DNA of 64,000 bases from Acidobacteriaceae bacterium (GTDB lineage Bacteria > Acidobacteriota > Terriglobia > Terriglobales > Acidobacteriaceae), in contig JASHNW010000015.1 in assembly GCA_030041435.1 (NCBI GenBank), positions 23,532-87,531 of the forward strand, given 5' to 3'. Below the pieces are notes generated by a model. That model ran no database searches. It was not told the DNA's origin and worked only from the letters and a program-made list of their open reading frames with translations. Each line of letters opens with the position of its first letter. Positions within the stretch are counted from its first letter, which is position 1. Positions 43,275 to 51,615 of the stretch are shown one piece after another. The translations under genes were made by a program, and so were the position numbers.

Positions 43275-45944
43275 ATGGGGCGGTGGGCGAGAATCCGGAA
43301 CCTGGGGCGGCAGAAAGCTGTCGACGCGGAGATCGACGCCGAGCTGCGCGCGCACCTCTCCATGGCGGTGGACGACATGGTGCGTCAGGGCATGAGCGAG
43401 GACGAGGCGCGGCGAGCGGCGCGGCTGAAGTTCGGCAATCCGGTAGCGTTGCGGGAGAAGACGATAAGCGCCGATGCGGCGCTGGGGTTCGACAGCGTGT
43501 GGCGCGATGTGAAATTTGCGCTGCGGCAACTGCGGAAGTCGCCGGGGTTTGCGGCGACGTCAGTGGCGGTGCTGGCGCTGGGCATCGGCGCGTGCACGGC
43601 GATCTTCAGCGCGGTGAATCCTATTCTGTTCGAGCCGCTGCCGTATCCGCACGCGAACCGGATTCTGACCATCTGGAACACCTGGGAGGGATCGCGCAGC
43701 CGGCTGGCATTCGGCAACTGGCACGAGCTCACGGAGCGGAACCACTCGTTCGAAGCGCTGGCCGCGTACGAGCCATGGCAGCCGGTGCTGGTGGACGGAG
43801 CGCGGCCGGAGCGGCTGAACGGCCAGAGCGTGAGCGCGAGCTATCTGCGCGTGCTGGGCGTCGAGCCGTGGCTGGGCCGCGATTTTCTGCCGGCGGAGGA
43901 CCGATATCAGGGGCCGAAGGTGGTGATCCTGAGTTACCGGCTCTGGATGCGGCGGTTCGGCGGCGATCGCGGCCTGGTGGGGCGCGGGGTAACGCTCGAC
44001 GGCGACCGGTACACGGCGATCGGCGTGATGCCGCGAGGTTTTGAGAACGTGCTGTCGCCGCAGACCGACATCTGGACGCCGCTCGACTACAACACGCAGG
44101 CACTGGCGGCGGATTTCGAGGGCAGCGTGTGGGGCAACCACCTGTACATGGTGGGGCGCGTGCGGGCGGGTGTGAGCCGCGAGGCAGCCGCGCACGAGCT
44201 GGAAACGATCGCCGCGAATCCCATTCCGCAATACCGGCGCCCGCAGTGGGCGGCGATGCGGCACGGGCTGATTGTGGATGCGCTGCAGTCGGATATTACG
44301 CGCGAGGTGCGTCCGGCGCTGCTGGCGGTGGCCGGCGCGGTGATTCTGGTGCTGCTGATGGCCGGGGTGAACGTCACGAATCTGCAGCTGGCGCGCGGCG
44401 CGCAGCGGCGGGGCGAGTTTGCCATGCGCGTGACGCTCGGCGCAGGACGGATGCGCGTGGTGCGGCAGCTGATTACCGAGAGTCTGTTGCTGGCCGGGCT
44501 GGGGGGCGCGGTGGGCGTGGGCGTGGCCACAGCCGGCGTGCGGGCGCTGGTGGCGCTGAGCCCGGCGGGGCTGCCGCGGCTCGACGCCATCCGTTTCAGC
44601 GGCGAGGCGTTCTTCTTCGCGCTGGCGCTGACGACGCTGGTGGGCGTGGCGGCGGGGCTGGCGCCGGCTCTCGATGCGGCGCGCGGTGAGCTGCGCACGA
44701 ACGCGCAGAAGACCACAGCCCGAGCAACGAGCGGACAAGGCTGGATGCGGCGCACGCTGGTGGTGACGGAGATGGCGCTGGCGCTGGTGCTGCTGGCCGG
44801 CGCGGGGCTGCTGCTGCGCAGCATGCAGCGGCTGCTGGCAGTCGATCCGGGATTCGATCCGTCGCGGCTGCTGACCATCCAGATCAACACCAGCGGGCAC
44901 GAGTTTGACGACACGGCGGCCGCGCCGGATGCGGGCAGCCGGGCGCGGAAGCAGTTCTTCGAGCAGGCGCTGGACGCGGTGCGGCGGGTGCCGGGCGTGC
45001 GCGCGGCGGGGCTGACTACGAATCTGCCGCTCACCGACGACGCCGTGATCTACGGAACCTATGGCGCCACTTTCGAGGGCGATCTGCCGCAGGGTGGCAC
45101 CGACGTATTTCGTTACGTGGTGAGCCCTGGCTACTGCGAGACGATGCGTATTCCGCTGCGCGCCGGGCGCTTCCTCGGCGAGCAGGACCGCGCCGATGCG
45201 CCGCCCGCGGTGCTCATCAGCGAGTCGCTGGCGAAGAGCAAGTTCCCCGGCCAGAGCGCGCTCGGAAAGCGGTTGCACGTGGGGCCGACGAATCGGCCGT
45301 GGTTCACGGTGGTGGGCGTGGTGGGCGACGTGAAGCAGAATTCGCTCGCGGTCGACGAGCCGAACGCGGTGTATCTGACCGAAGCGCAGTCGTGGTTCGC
45401 CGACGACACGATGTCGCTGGTGGTCAGGACGCGCGACGATGCGGCGGCGCTGGTTACGGCGGTGGAGTACGCGGTCTGGTCGGTAAACAAGGATCAGGCG
45501 CTGGTGCGGGTGGCCACGATGGACGATCTGCTGGCGGCGGGCGCGGCGACGCGGCGCTTTGTGCTCATCCTGTTTGAGGCATTTGCGCTGGTGGCTCTGC
45601 TGCTGGCGGCCACGGGCATTTACGGCGTGCTCTCCGGCAGCGTAGCCGAGCGGACGCGCGAGATCGGCGTGCGCGCGGCGCTGGGTGCATCGCGCGGGAA
45701 CATTCTCCGCCTGGTGCTGCGCCAGGGCATGGTGCTGGCGCTGGCCGGCGCCGGGCTCGGACTGGGCGGGGCCGTGGCATCGAGCGCTGCGCTCGGGTCG
45801 CTGCTGTTCGGGGTCTCGCGTCTCGATCCCGTGACGTATCTGTCTGTGATCGCGCTGCTGCTGTGCGTAGCCGGTGCGGCGTGCGCGATTCCGGCAGCAA
45901 GGGCGGTTGCGGTCGATCCGGTGGAGGCGCTGCGGGCGGAATAA
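43275..45944 (+). CDS. ADOP-type ABC permease, first of tandem array
   Basis: 889 aa. ATG 43275 follows AGGGGTGACGCG; the longer frame upstream is the hairpin region, not protein. Prefix domain residues 1-75 (VDAEIDAELRAHLSMAVDDM, ARLKFGNPVALREKT), TM1 (PGFAATSVAVLALGIGACTA), MacB-like domain, FtsX block 1 (NLQLARGAQRRGEFAMRVTL), TM and second periplasmic domain, FtsX block 2 (GVRAALGASRGNILRLVLRQ), ending AVDPVEALRAE. No ATP-binding subunit in the cluster, as is typical of these orphan permeases. Likely repressed by the upstream PadR. Confidence 0.93.
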   Translation: MGRWARIRNLGRQKAVDAEIDAELRAHLSMAVDDMVRQGMSEDEARRAARLKFGNPVALREKTISADAALGFDSVWRDVKFALRQLRKSPGFAATSVAVLALGIGACTAIFSAVNPILFEPLPYPHANRILTIWNTWEGSRSRLAFGNWHELTERNHSFEALAAYEPWQPVLVDGARPERLNGQSVSASYLRVLGVEPWLGRDFLPAEDRYQGPKVVILSYRLWMRRFGGDRGLVGRGVTLDGDRYTAIGVMPRGFENVLSPQTDIWTPLDYNTQALAADFEGSVWGNHLYMVGRVRAGVSREAAAHELETIAANPIPQYRRPQWAAMRHGLIVDALQSDITREVRPALLAVAGAVILVLLMAGVNVTNLQLARGAQRRGEFAMRVTLGAGRMRVVRQLITESLLLAGLGGAVGVGVATAGVRALVALSPAGLPRLDAIRFSGEAFFFALALTTLVGVAAGLAPALDAARGELRTNAQKTTARATSGQGWMRRTLVVTEMALALVLLAGAGLLLRSMQRLLAVDPGFDPSRLLTIQINTSGHEFDDTAAAPDAGSRARKQFFEQALDAVRRVPGVRAAGLTTNLPLTDDAVIYGTYGATFEGDLPQGGTDVFRYVVSPGYCETMRIPLRAGRFLGEQDRADAPPAVLISESLAKSKFPGQSALGKRLHVGPTNRPWFTVVGVVGDVKQNSLAVDEPNAVYLTEAQSWFADDTMSLVVRTRDDAAALVTAVEYAVWSVNKDQALVRVATMDDLLAAGAATRRFVLILFEAFALVALLLAATGIYGVLSGSVAERTREIGVRAALGASRGNILRLVLRQGMVLALAGAGLGLGGAVASSAALGSLLFGVSRLDPVTYLSVIALLLCVAGAACAIPAARAVAVDPVEALRAE

Positions 45945-46037
45945 GCCGCCACAGCGCAGGGCCCGGGGCGGAAGCGGGGACAAGGCCGCAGGGAATGAAA
46001 CGGCCGGCCGAAACAAGGCTGGCGAAAGAGTGACGCG

Positions 46038-48689
46038 ATGGGGATGGGTACGAGGCTGAGGAATCTGGGGCGGCGCGAGCGGGTGGATGCCGAGATTGCG
46101 GCGGAGCTGGAGGCGCATATCGCCCTGGCTGTGGAGGATGCGGTGCGCAAAGGCATGAGCGAGCAGCAGGCGCGCAGGGTGGCGCGGCTGAAGTTTGGAA
46201 ATCCGGTCATTGCGAAGGAGACGACGATGGGAGCGGATGCGGTTCTGGGGCTGGATGGGCTGGCGCGCGATGTGAAGTTGGCGCTGCGGCAGCTGAGGAA
46301 GTCGCCGGGATTTGCTGCGACGGTGATCGCCACCCTGGCTCTGGGCATCGGCGCCAACACGACGGTCTTCAGCATCGTGGATGCGGTGCTGTTGCGGCCG
46401 CTGCCCTACCATCAGCCCCAGCGGCTGGTCGAGGTGCAGTCGAGCGACGTGGGGCAGCAGTATGAGGGCAGCGACGTCTCCTATCCTGACTTCTTCGACT
46501 GGCGCGCGCAGAACCGCAGCTTCGAGCAGCTGGTGTCGTATCACGATACTTCTCTCACGCTGACCGGCGTGGAACGCGCGGTGCATCTGGATGGCGAAGT
46601 GGTGAGCGCGGATCTGCTGCCGCTCGTGGGCATCGAGCCGCAGCTGGGACGCGGATTTTCCGCCGCCGACGAGAAGCAGGGCACGCGAGTTGCGCTGATC
46701 AGCCACGCGCTGTGGGTCTCGCAGTTCGGGGCGGATCCCTCCGTTGTGGGGCGGACGATGCATCTGAGCGGCGATGCGTTCACCGTGATCGGAGTAATGC
46801 CGGCGTCGTTCCGGTTTCCGGTGACTGAACCGAACAACAGCTTCTGGACTACGCTGGCGGTCGATAACGACGGGACGCCAAAGACGGCGACCGCCAACCG
46901 CGGCGACCATTTCCTGAATGCGATGGGGCGGCTCAAGAGCGGCGTAACCGTGGCGCAGGCCGATGCGGAGATGAAGGCAATCGCCACGCGTCTGGCGAAA
47001 CAATATCCTGACACGAACACGAAGCACAGCTCGGCACAAGTGGTGAGTGAGCTGACCGCTTTGCTGGGCGACACGCGCACGCTGCTGCTGGTGGTTCTGG
47101 GCGCGGTTGCGCTGGTGCTGCTGGTGGCGTGCGGGAACATCGCAAATCTGCTGCTGGCGCGGGTGCGCGAACGGGAGCGGGAGATCGCGGTGCGCGCGGC
47201 GCTGGGCGCGGCGCGGGTGCGCATCGTGCGGCAACTGCTGGCTGAGAGCCTGGTGCTGGGCATCGCGGGCGGCCTCGCAGGGTGCCTGCTGGCGCTGGCG
47301 GCCACGCCGCTGGTGCTGCGCGTGCTGCCCACCGGCGTTCCGCGCGCCGATGACGCGGGCGTGAATCTGATGGTGCTGGGCTTCGCATTGGGAATTTCTC
47401 TGGTGTGCGGGACCGTCTTCGGAACCATCCCGGCGCTGATGGCCTCGCGAACCAATTTGGCGGATACGCTAAAGGAAGGAGGGCGCGCGCAGATTTCCGG
47501 CCACGACTGGCTGCGCTCCGCGGTGATTGTGGGCCAGGTGGCGCTGGGCATCGTGCTGACGGCGGGTGCGGGCCTGCTGCTCACCAGCTTTCTGAAGCTG
47601 ACCCACAACAATGAGGGGTTTAACCCCGACCATCTGCTGACGTATCAGTTCGAGACGCCGGATTCACGGTATAAGGATTCCCGTCCCGAGTTTTACCAGC
47701 AGTACTTCGAGAGGCTGCGGGCGCTGCCGGGCGTGACTTCAGCCAGCGGGTCGATGTTCCTGCCGATGGGGAACAACGAAGCAGTTCTCAGCTTTGACAA
47801 TCCGGAGAAACCGGCAACTCCGGGTCATCGGCCGAGCGCCGAGCTGGACATTATCGCGCCGCGGTTCTTTGAGACCATGCAGATTCCCCTTCTCTCCGGC
47901 CGCGATTTCAGCGCTGCGGATACGGAGAAGTCGCAGCAGGTGATGATCGTCAACCAGGCATTTGTGCAGAAGTTTTTTCCGGGAGAGAATCCGCTGGGCA
48001 AAAAGCTCAAGCCCGGCGCGAGCAATGGTGGCAGGAATGGGCCGGCGTGGCGGACGATCGTGGGCGTCGTGGGAAACGTGCGGCGGGATGCCACCGACCG
48101 CGAAGAAAGCCCCATCCAGTACCTGCCGGCCAGCCAGCTCTCGGCGTGGTGTTGCCTGATCACGGTGGCGCGCACGGCCGTCGATCCGATGAGCCTCGAA
48201 CCGGAGGTGCGGAACCTGGTGGCGTCGATGGATCGGGATATCCCCGTGACCGATGTGCATACGATGCACGACCTGATTGGAATGCAACTGGCGCAGCCAC
48301 GCTTTGCCATGGTGCTGCTGGGGGTGTTTGCGGCGCTGGCCCTGGTGCTCACAGTGGTGGGGCTCTACGGGGTGATGGCGTACTCCGTCGCGCGGCGGAC
48401 GCGGGAGATCGGCGTACGGCTGGCGCTGGGAGCCAGGCGCGGCACGGTGATGCAGATGGTGCTGCGCCAGGCGGCGGTGCTGGTCGGGATCGGGATGGCG
48501 ATCGGGATTGCGGCGACGCTGGCGTCGGCCTCGGTGCTGCGCTCGATGCTGTACGGAACCGCTGAGCGGAACCCGCTGGTGCTGGCGCTGGTTTGCGCGG
48601 TGGTGGCGGTGGCCGGATTTCTGGCGGCGTATCTGCCGGCGCAGCGGGCTTCGAGCATCGAGCCGATGCAGGCGCTGCGCAGCGAGTAA
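46038..48689 (+). CDS. ADOP-type ABC permease, second of tandem array
   Basis: 883 aa from ATG 46038, again preceded by GTGACGCG. The prefix domain (RRERVDAEIAAELEAHIALA) is very close to that of the third copy. Family order is complete: TM1 (VIATLALGIGANTTVFSIVD), periplasmic domain, FtsX 1 (REIAVRAALGAARVRIVRQL), second periplasmic domain with LPMGNNEAVLSFDNPEKPAT, FtsX 2 (GVRLALGARRGTVMQMVLRQ), ending SSIEPMQALRSE. 93 bp after the previous gene, same strand. Substrate unknown. Confidence 0.93.
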   Translation: MGMGTRLRNLGRRERVDAEIAAELEAHIALAVEDAVRKGMSEQQARRVARLKFGNPVIAKETTMGADAVLGLDGLARDVKLALRQLRKSPGFAATVIATLALGIGANTTVFSIVDAVLLRPLPYHQPQRLVEVQSSDVGQQYEGSDVSYPDFFDWRAQNRSFEQLVSYHDTSLTLTGVERAVHLDGEVVSADLLPLVGIEPQLGRGFSAADEKQGTRVALISHALWVSQFGADPSVVGRTMHLSGDAFTVIGVMPASFRFPVTEPNNSFWTTLAVDNDGTPKTATANRGDHFLNAMGRLKSGVTVAQADAEMKAIATRLAKQYPDTNTKHSSAQVVSELTALLGDTRTLLLVVLGAVALVLLVACGNIANLLLARVREREREIAVRAALGAARVRIVRQLLAESLVLGIAGGLAGCLLALAATPLVLRVLPTGVPRADDAGVNLMVLGFALGISLVCGTVFGTIPALMASRTNLADTLKEGGRAQISGHDWLRSAVIVGQVALGIVLTAGAGLLLTSFLKLTHNNEGFNPDHLLTYQFETPDSRYKDSRPEFYQQYFERLRALPGVTSASGSMFLPMGNNEAVLSFDNPEKPATPGHRPSAELDIIAPRFFETMQIPLLSGRDFSAADTEKSQQVMIVNQAFVQKFFPGENPLGKKLKPGASNGGRNGPAWRTIVGVVGNVRRDATDREESPIQYLPASQLSAWCCLITVARTAVDPMSLEPEVRNLVASMDRDIPVTDVHTMHDLIGMQLAQPRFAMVLLGVFAALALVLTVVGLYGVMAYSVARRTREIGVRLALGARRGTVMQMVLRQAAVLVGIGMAIGIAATLASASVLRSMLYGTAERNPLVLALVCAVVAVAGFLAAYLPAQRASSIEPMQALRSE

Positions 48690-48764
48690 AGGGCTGGCCG
48701 TCCAGGCGGAACCGCTGCGCGGATTGCGCGCTGTGCGGTGGGAAGAAAAGAACGGTGGGTGACG

Positions 48765-51416
48765 ATGGGTTTGTGGCAGCGGCTGACCAATCTGCGACGG
48801 CGCGAGCGAGTCGACGCCGAAATCGCTGCGGAGCTTGAGGCGCATATCGCCCTGGCCGTCGAGGATGCCATGCGCGCAGGGATGAGCGAGGCAGACGCGC
48901 GGCGCTCGGCACGTCTGCGGTTTGGGAATCCCGTGGCGTTGCGGGAGAAGACGATGGGCGCAGATGCGGCGCTGGTTCTGGACGGGGTTTGGCGGGATGT
49001 GAAGTTTGCGCTGCGCCAGATGAAGAAGTCGCCGGGCTTCGCGCTGACCGCGGTTATCACGCTGGCACTGGGCATTGGGGCCAATGTGGCTGTCTTCGGC
49101 GTGGTCAATGCGGTCCTGCTGAGCCCGCTCGCGGTGCGCGACCCGCAGAGCCTGTATCAGCTTCGCCATAAGGCGTGGGCGAAGGGCAGGCTGCTGACGC
49201 ACTCCTATCCCGCATTTGAGGATTTTCAGCGGCGTAACACCACCTTCAGCGGGATGACCGCGATCGACGCCTATTCCAACGGGGCGCTGCGCTGGGGCAA
49301 CGCGGTCACGGAGGTCCATGGCGACGAGGTCACCGGCAATTATTTCGATTTGCTGGGCGTCGAGCCAGGGCTGGGACAGTTCTTTCACGCGGCGGACGAG
49401 CATGGCCCGAATTCAGTGCCGTACGTGGTGTTGAGCGATGAGCTGTGGCGCAGCGCGTTTCATGCCGATCGGGGCGTCGTCGGCACGACGGTGGAGCTGA
49501 ACAGGCATCCGTTCACGGTGGTGGGCGTGGCCTCGCCGCAGTTCCATGGCACGGAGCGGTTTGTGTGGCCGGACTACTGGATCCCCATGCTGAACGAGGA
49601 GCAGACAACCGGGGTGGACTACCTGCACGCTCGGGCGTCGATCGCGGTGACGGTGATCGGCCGGCTGAAGCCCGGCGTGACGCCCAGCCAGGCGGCGGAG
49701 AACCTGAGCGCGATCTCGGCCGAGCTGAACAAAGAGTATCCGCTCACCGATGACGGGCAGCCGCTGCGGCTGGTCCACCCGGGACTCTGGGGCGACGACG
49801 GGGCAGTGATTCGCGGATTTCTCTGGAGCGTGACCGTGCTGGCGCTGCTGGTGCTGGCGGCGGCGTGTGCCAATCTTGCCGGTCTGTTTGCGGCGCGCGC
49901 GGCCGATCGCAGCCGGGAACTGGCGCTGCGCGTGGCCCTGGGATCGAGCCGGCGGCGGCTGGTGCGGCAATTGCTCACCGAGGCGGCGCTGCTGGCGGTG
50001 CTGGGGGGAGCCGTTGGGCTGGGGAGTGCAGCTTTGCTGCTGGTCGCGCTGAACCGGTGGCATCCGGCCTTTGGCGGTCATGTGGCCGTCAGCGTCGATG
50101 CGCGCGTGTACCTGGCAGGTCTGGCCTTTACGCTGGCCAGCGCGCTGCTGTTTGGGATGGTTCCAGCGCGCCAGGCGTGGCAGAACAGTCCGCTGCATGC
50201 GATGAAGAGCGGATCGGTGGAATCCCCGCACCTGCGCCGGTTTGCCTTGCGCGACCTGTTGCTGGGCGCTCAAATTGCCATCTGCACGCTGCTGGTAACG
50301 GCTTCGCTGGTGGCGGTGCGCGGCATGGAGCGCATGCTGCGCGCCCCGCTTGGCTTTGAGCCGCAGGGCGCGATGCTGGTTGAACTGGATTTGAGCCAGG
50401 TGGAACTGGCAGGCCCGCAGGGTGCCGACGGCGCGCTCGTGCAAGAGAAAGCGGCTCTCGAGGCGGTGCGGAGCATCCCCGGTGTGACGGCCGCGGGTAC
50501 CGTGAGCCGCACTCCCATGACCGGCGGCATGCACGGGGTGCCTGTATTCCGCCCCGGGACGGTCGAGTTTACGCTGGACCATTCTGTGCTGGCGCCCTAC
50601 GTGTTCACCATGTCGCCGGGATACCTGGAAGCCGCCGGCACGCGGCTGCTGAGCGGGCGCGACGTTGCCTGGACGGACACCGCGCAGACGCCTGCCGTGG
50701 CGGTGGTGAACGAATCGTTTGCCAAAAAGATGTGGGGCAGACAGCCCGCTGTGGGGCAGCGATTTATTGTCTCCGGCCGCCTGACGGAAGTGGTGGGCGT
50801 GGCCCAGGACGGCAAATATCACGACATGGAAGAGTCGCCGCAGCCCGTCGTGTATGTGCCGCTGCCGCAGGATGAGCAGAGCGAGGCCATTTTCGTGGTG
50901 CGCTCGCAGCGCGCAGGGAACGAAATGGCGGTGGCGCTGGAACGCGCTCTGAGCGGCATCGCGCCGAACGTGCCCATTTCGGTTGAGAGCTGGCCGGACA
51001 CGCTGGCAAGTGAGTTGTTCCCGGCGCGGGCAGCGACCGTGGCGCTGGGGGTGATGGGCCTGCTGGCCGCCATGCTGGCGGTGACGGGCATCTTCGGCAT
51101 GGCGGCCTACGGTGTCAGCAAGCGGATGAAGGAACTGGGCATCCGCGTGGCTCTGGGAGCGCGGCGCATGCAGGTGCTGGGCTCGGCGGTGGGCCGTCCC
51201 ATAATGCTGCTGGGCGTGGGATCGATGCTGGGACTGGCCTGCGGCGTCTTTGCCAGCCGCCTTCTGGGCCACATTGTGTACCAGGCAAATCCACGCGATC
51301 CGCTGGTGGTGGGCGGAGCCATTGCCACCATGGCGCTGCTGGGCATGGCGGCCACACTGATTCCCGCGCGGCGCGCACTGCGAGTGGACCCCTCGCAGCT
51401 GATGCGCGAGGAGTGA
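48765..51416 (+). CDS. ADOP-type ABC permease, third of tandem array
   Basis: 883 aa. ATG 48765 (MGLWQRLTNLRRRERVDAEI) chosen over a GTG nine codons upstream, as its start matches the sister copies and is preceded by GGTGACG. Prefix domain, TM1 (LTAVITLALGIGANVAVFGV), periplasmic domain (FERFHA-type loops with GTERFVWPDYWIPMLNEEQT), FtsX 1 (LALRVALGSSRRRLVRQLLT), second periplasmic domain, FtsX 2 (GIRVALGARRMQVLGSAVGR), ending RVDPSQLMREE. Its outer domains are diverged from copies one and two, so substrates probably differ. Confidence 0.93.
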   Translation: MGLWQRLTNLRRRERVDAEIAAELEAHIALAVEDAMRAGMSEADARRSARLRFGNPVALREKTMGADAALVLDGVWRDVKFALRQMKKSPGFALTAVITLALGIGANVAVFGVVNAVLLSPLAVRDPQSLYQLRHKAWAKGRLLTHSYPAFEDFQRRNTTFSGMTAIDAYSNGALRWGNAVTEVHGDEVTGNYFDLLGVEPGLGQFFHAADEHGPNSVPYVVLSDELWRSAFHADRGVVGTTVELNRHPFTVVGVASPQFHGTERFVWPDYWIPMLNEEQTTGVDYLHARASIAVTVIGRLKPGVTPSQAAENLSAISAELNKEYPLTDDGQPLRLVHPGLWGDDGAVIRGFLWSVTVLALLVLAAACANLAGLFAARAADRSRELALRVALGSSRRRLVRQLLTEAALLAVLGGAVGLGSAALLLVALNRWHPAFGGHVAVSVDARVYLAGLAFTLASALLFGMVPARQAWQNSPLHAMKSGSVESPHLRRFALRDLLLGAQIAICTLLVTASLVAVRGMERMLRAPLGFEPQGAMLVELDLSQVELAGPQGADGALVQEKAALEAVRSIPGVTAAGTVSRTPMTGGMHGVPVFRPGTVEFTLDHSVLAPYVFTMSPGYLEAAGTRLLSGRDVAWTDTAQTPAVAVVNESFAKKMWGRQPAVGQRFIVSGRLTEVVGVAQDGKYHDMEESPQPVVYVPLPQDEQSEAIFVVRSQRAGNEMAVALERALSGIAPNVPISVESWPDTLASELFPARAATVALGVMGLLAAMLAVTGIFGMAAYGVSKRMKELGIRVALGARRMQVLGSAVGRPIMLLGVGSMLGLACGVFASRLLGHIVYQANPRDPLVVGGAIATMALLGMAATLIPARRALRVDPSQLMREE

Positions 51417-51493
51417 GGAAAGACAGCCTGTAGCGTGTACGCGCAGGGAAAGGCAACTCATCGGAAAGTCGGCCGGTAGCTGGCAGCGGTTAT

Positions 51494-51604
51494 AGCAGTT
51501 TCGGAATCGGTGTAGACCGAAGGCACACGCTCAAGTGGCTTTTTAATCAAGAAAAAGCCACCCTGTACCAGCCTCAAAAAGTCTACGTGTATTCCGAAAC
51601 TGCT
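51494..51604. repeat. 111-bp nested inverted-repeat element between convergent genes
   Basis: Outer arms 51494-51517 and 51581-51604 are 24 bp and pair at 20 positions (AGCAGTTTCGGAAT and GTAGAC perfect, 4 central mismatches). Inside, GTGGCTTTTT (51535-51544) and AAAAAGCCAC (51552-51561) form a perfect 10-bp hairpin with a 7-nt loop. The sequence is less GC-rich than its surroundings. It could be a MITE-like element, a structured RNA, or a bidirectional terminator for the ADOP and GH3 genes. Confidence 0.7.
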
Positions 51605-51615
51605 CTACGTCGAGG

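Noticed and set aside
43560..47234. Antisense open frame of 1224 codons across two ADOP genes
   Set aside because: It runs opposite two clearly coding permease genes. Its product is rich in Arg, His and Gln with no domain pattern, the usual shadow of GC-rich genes.
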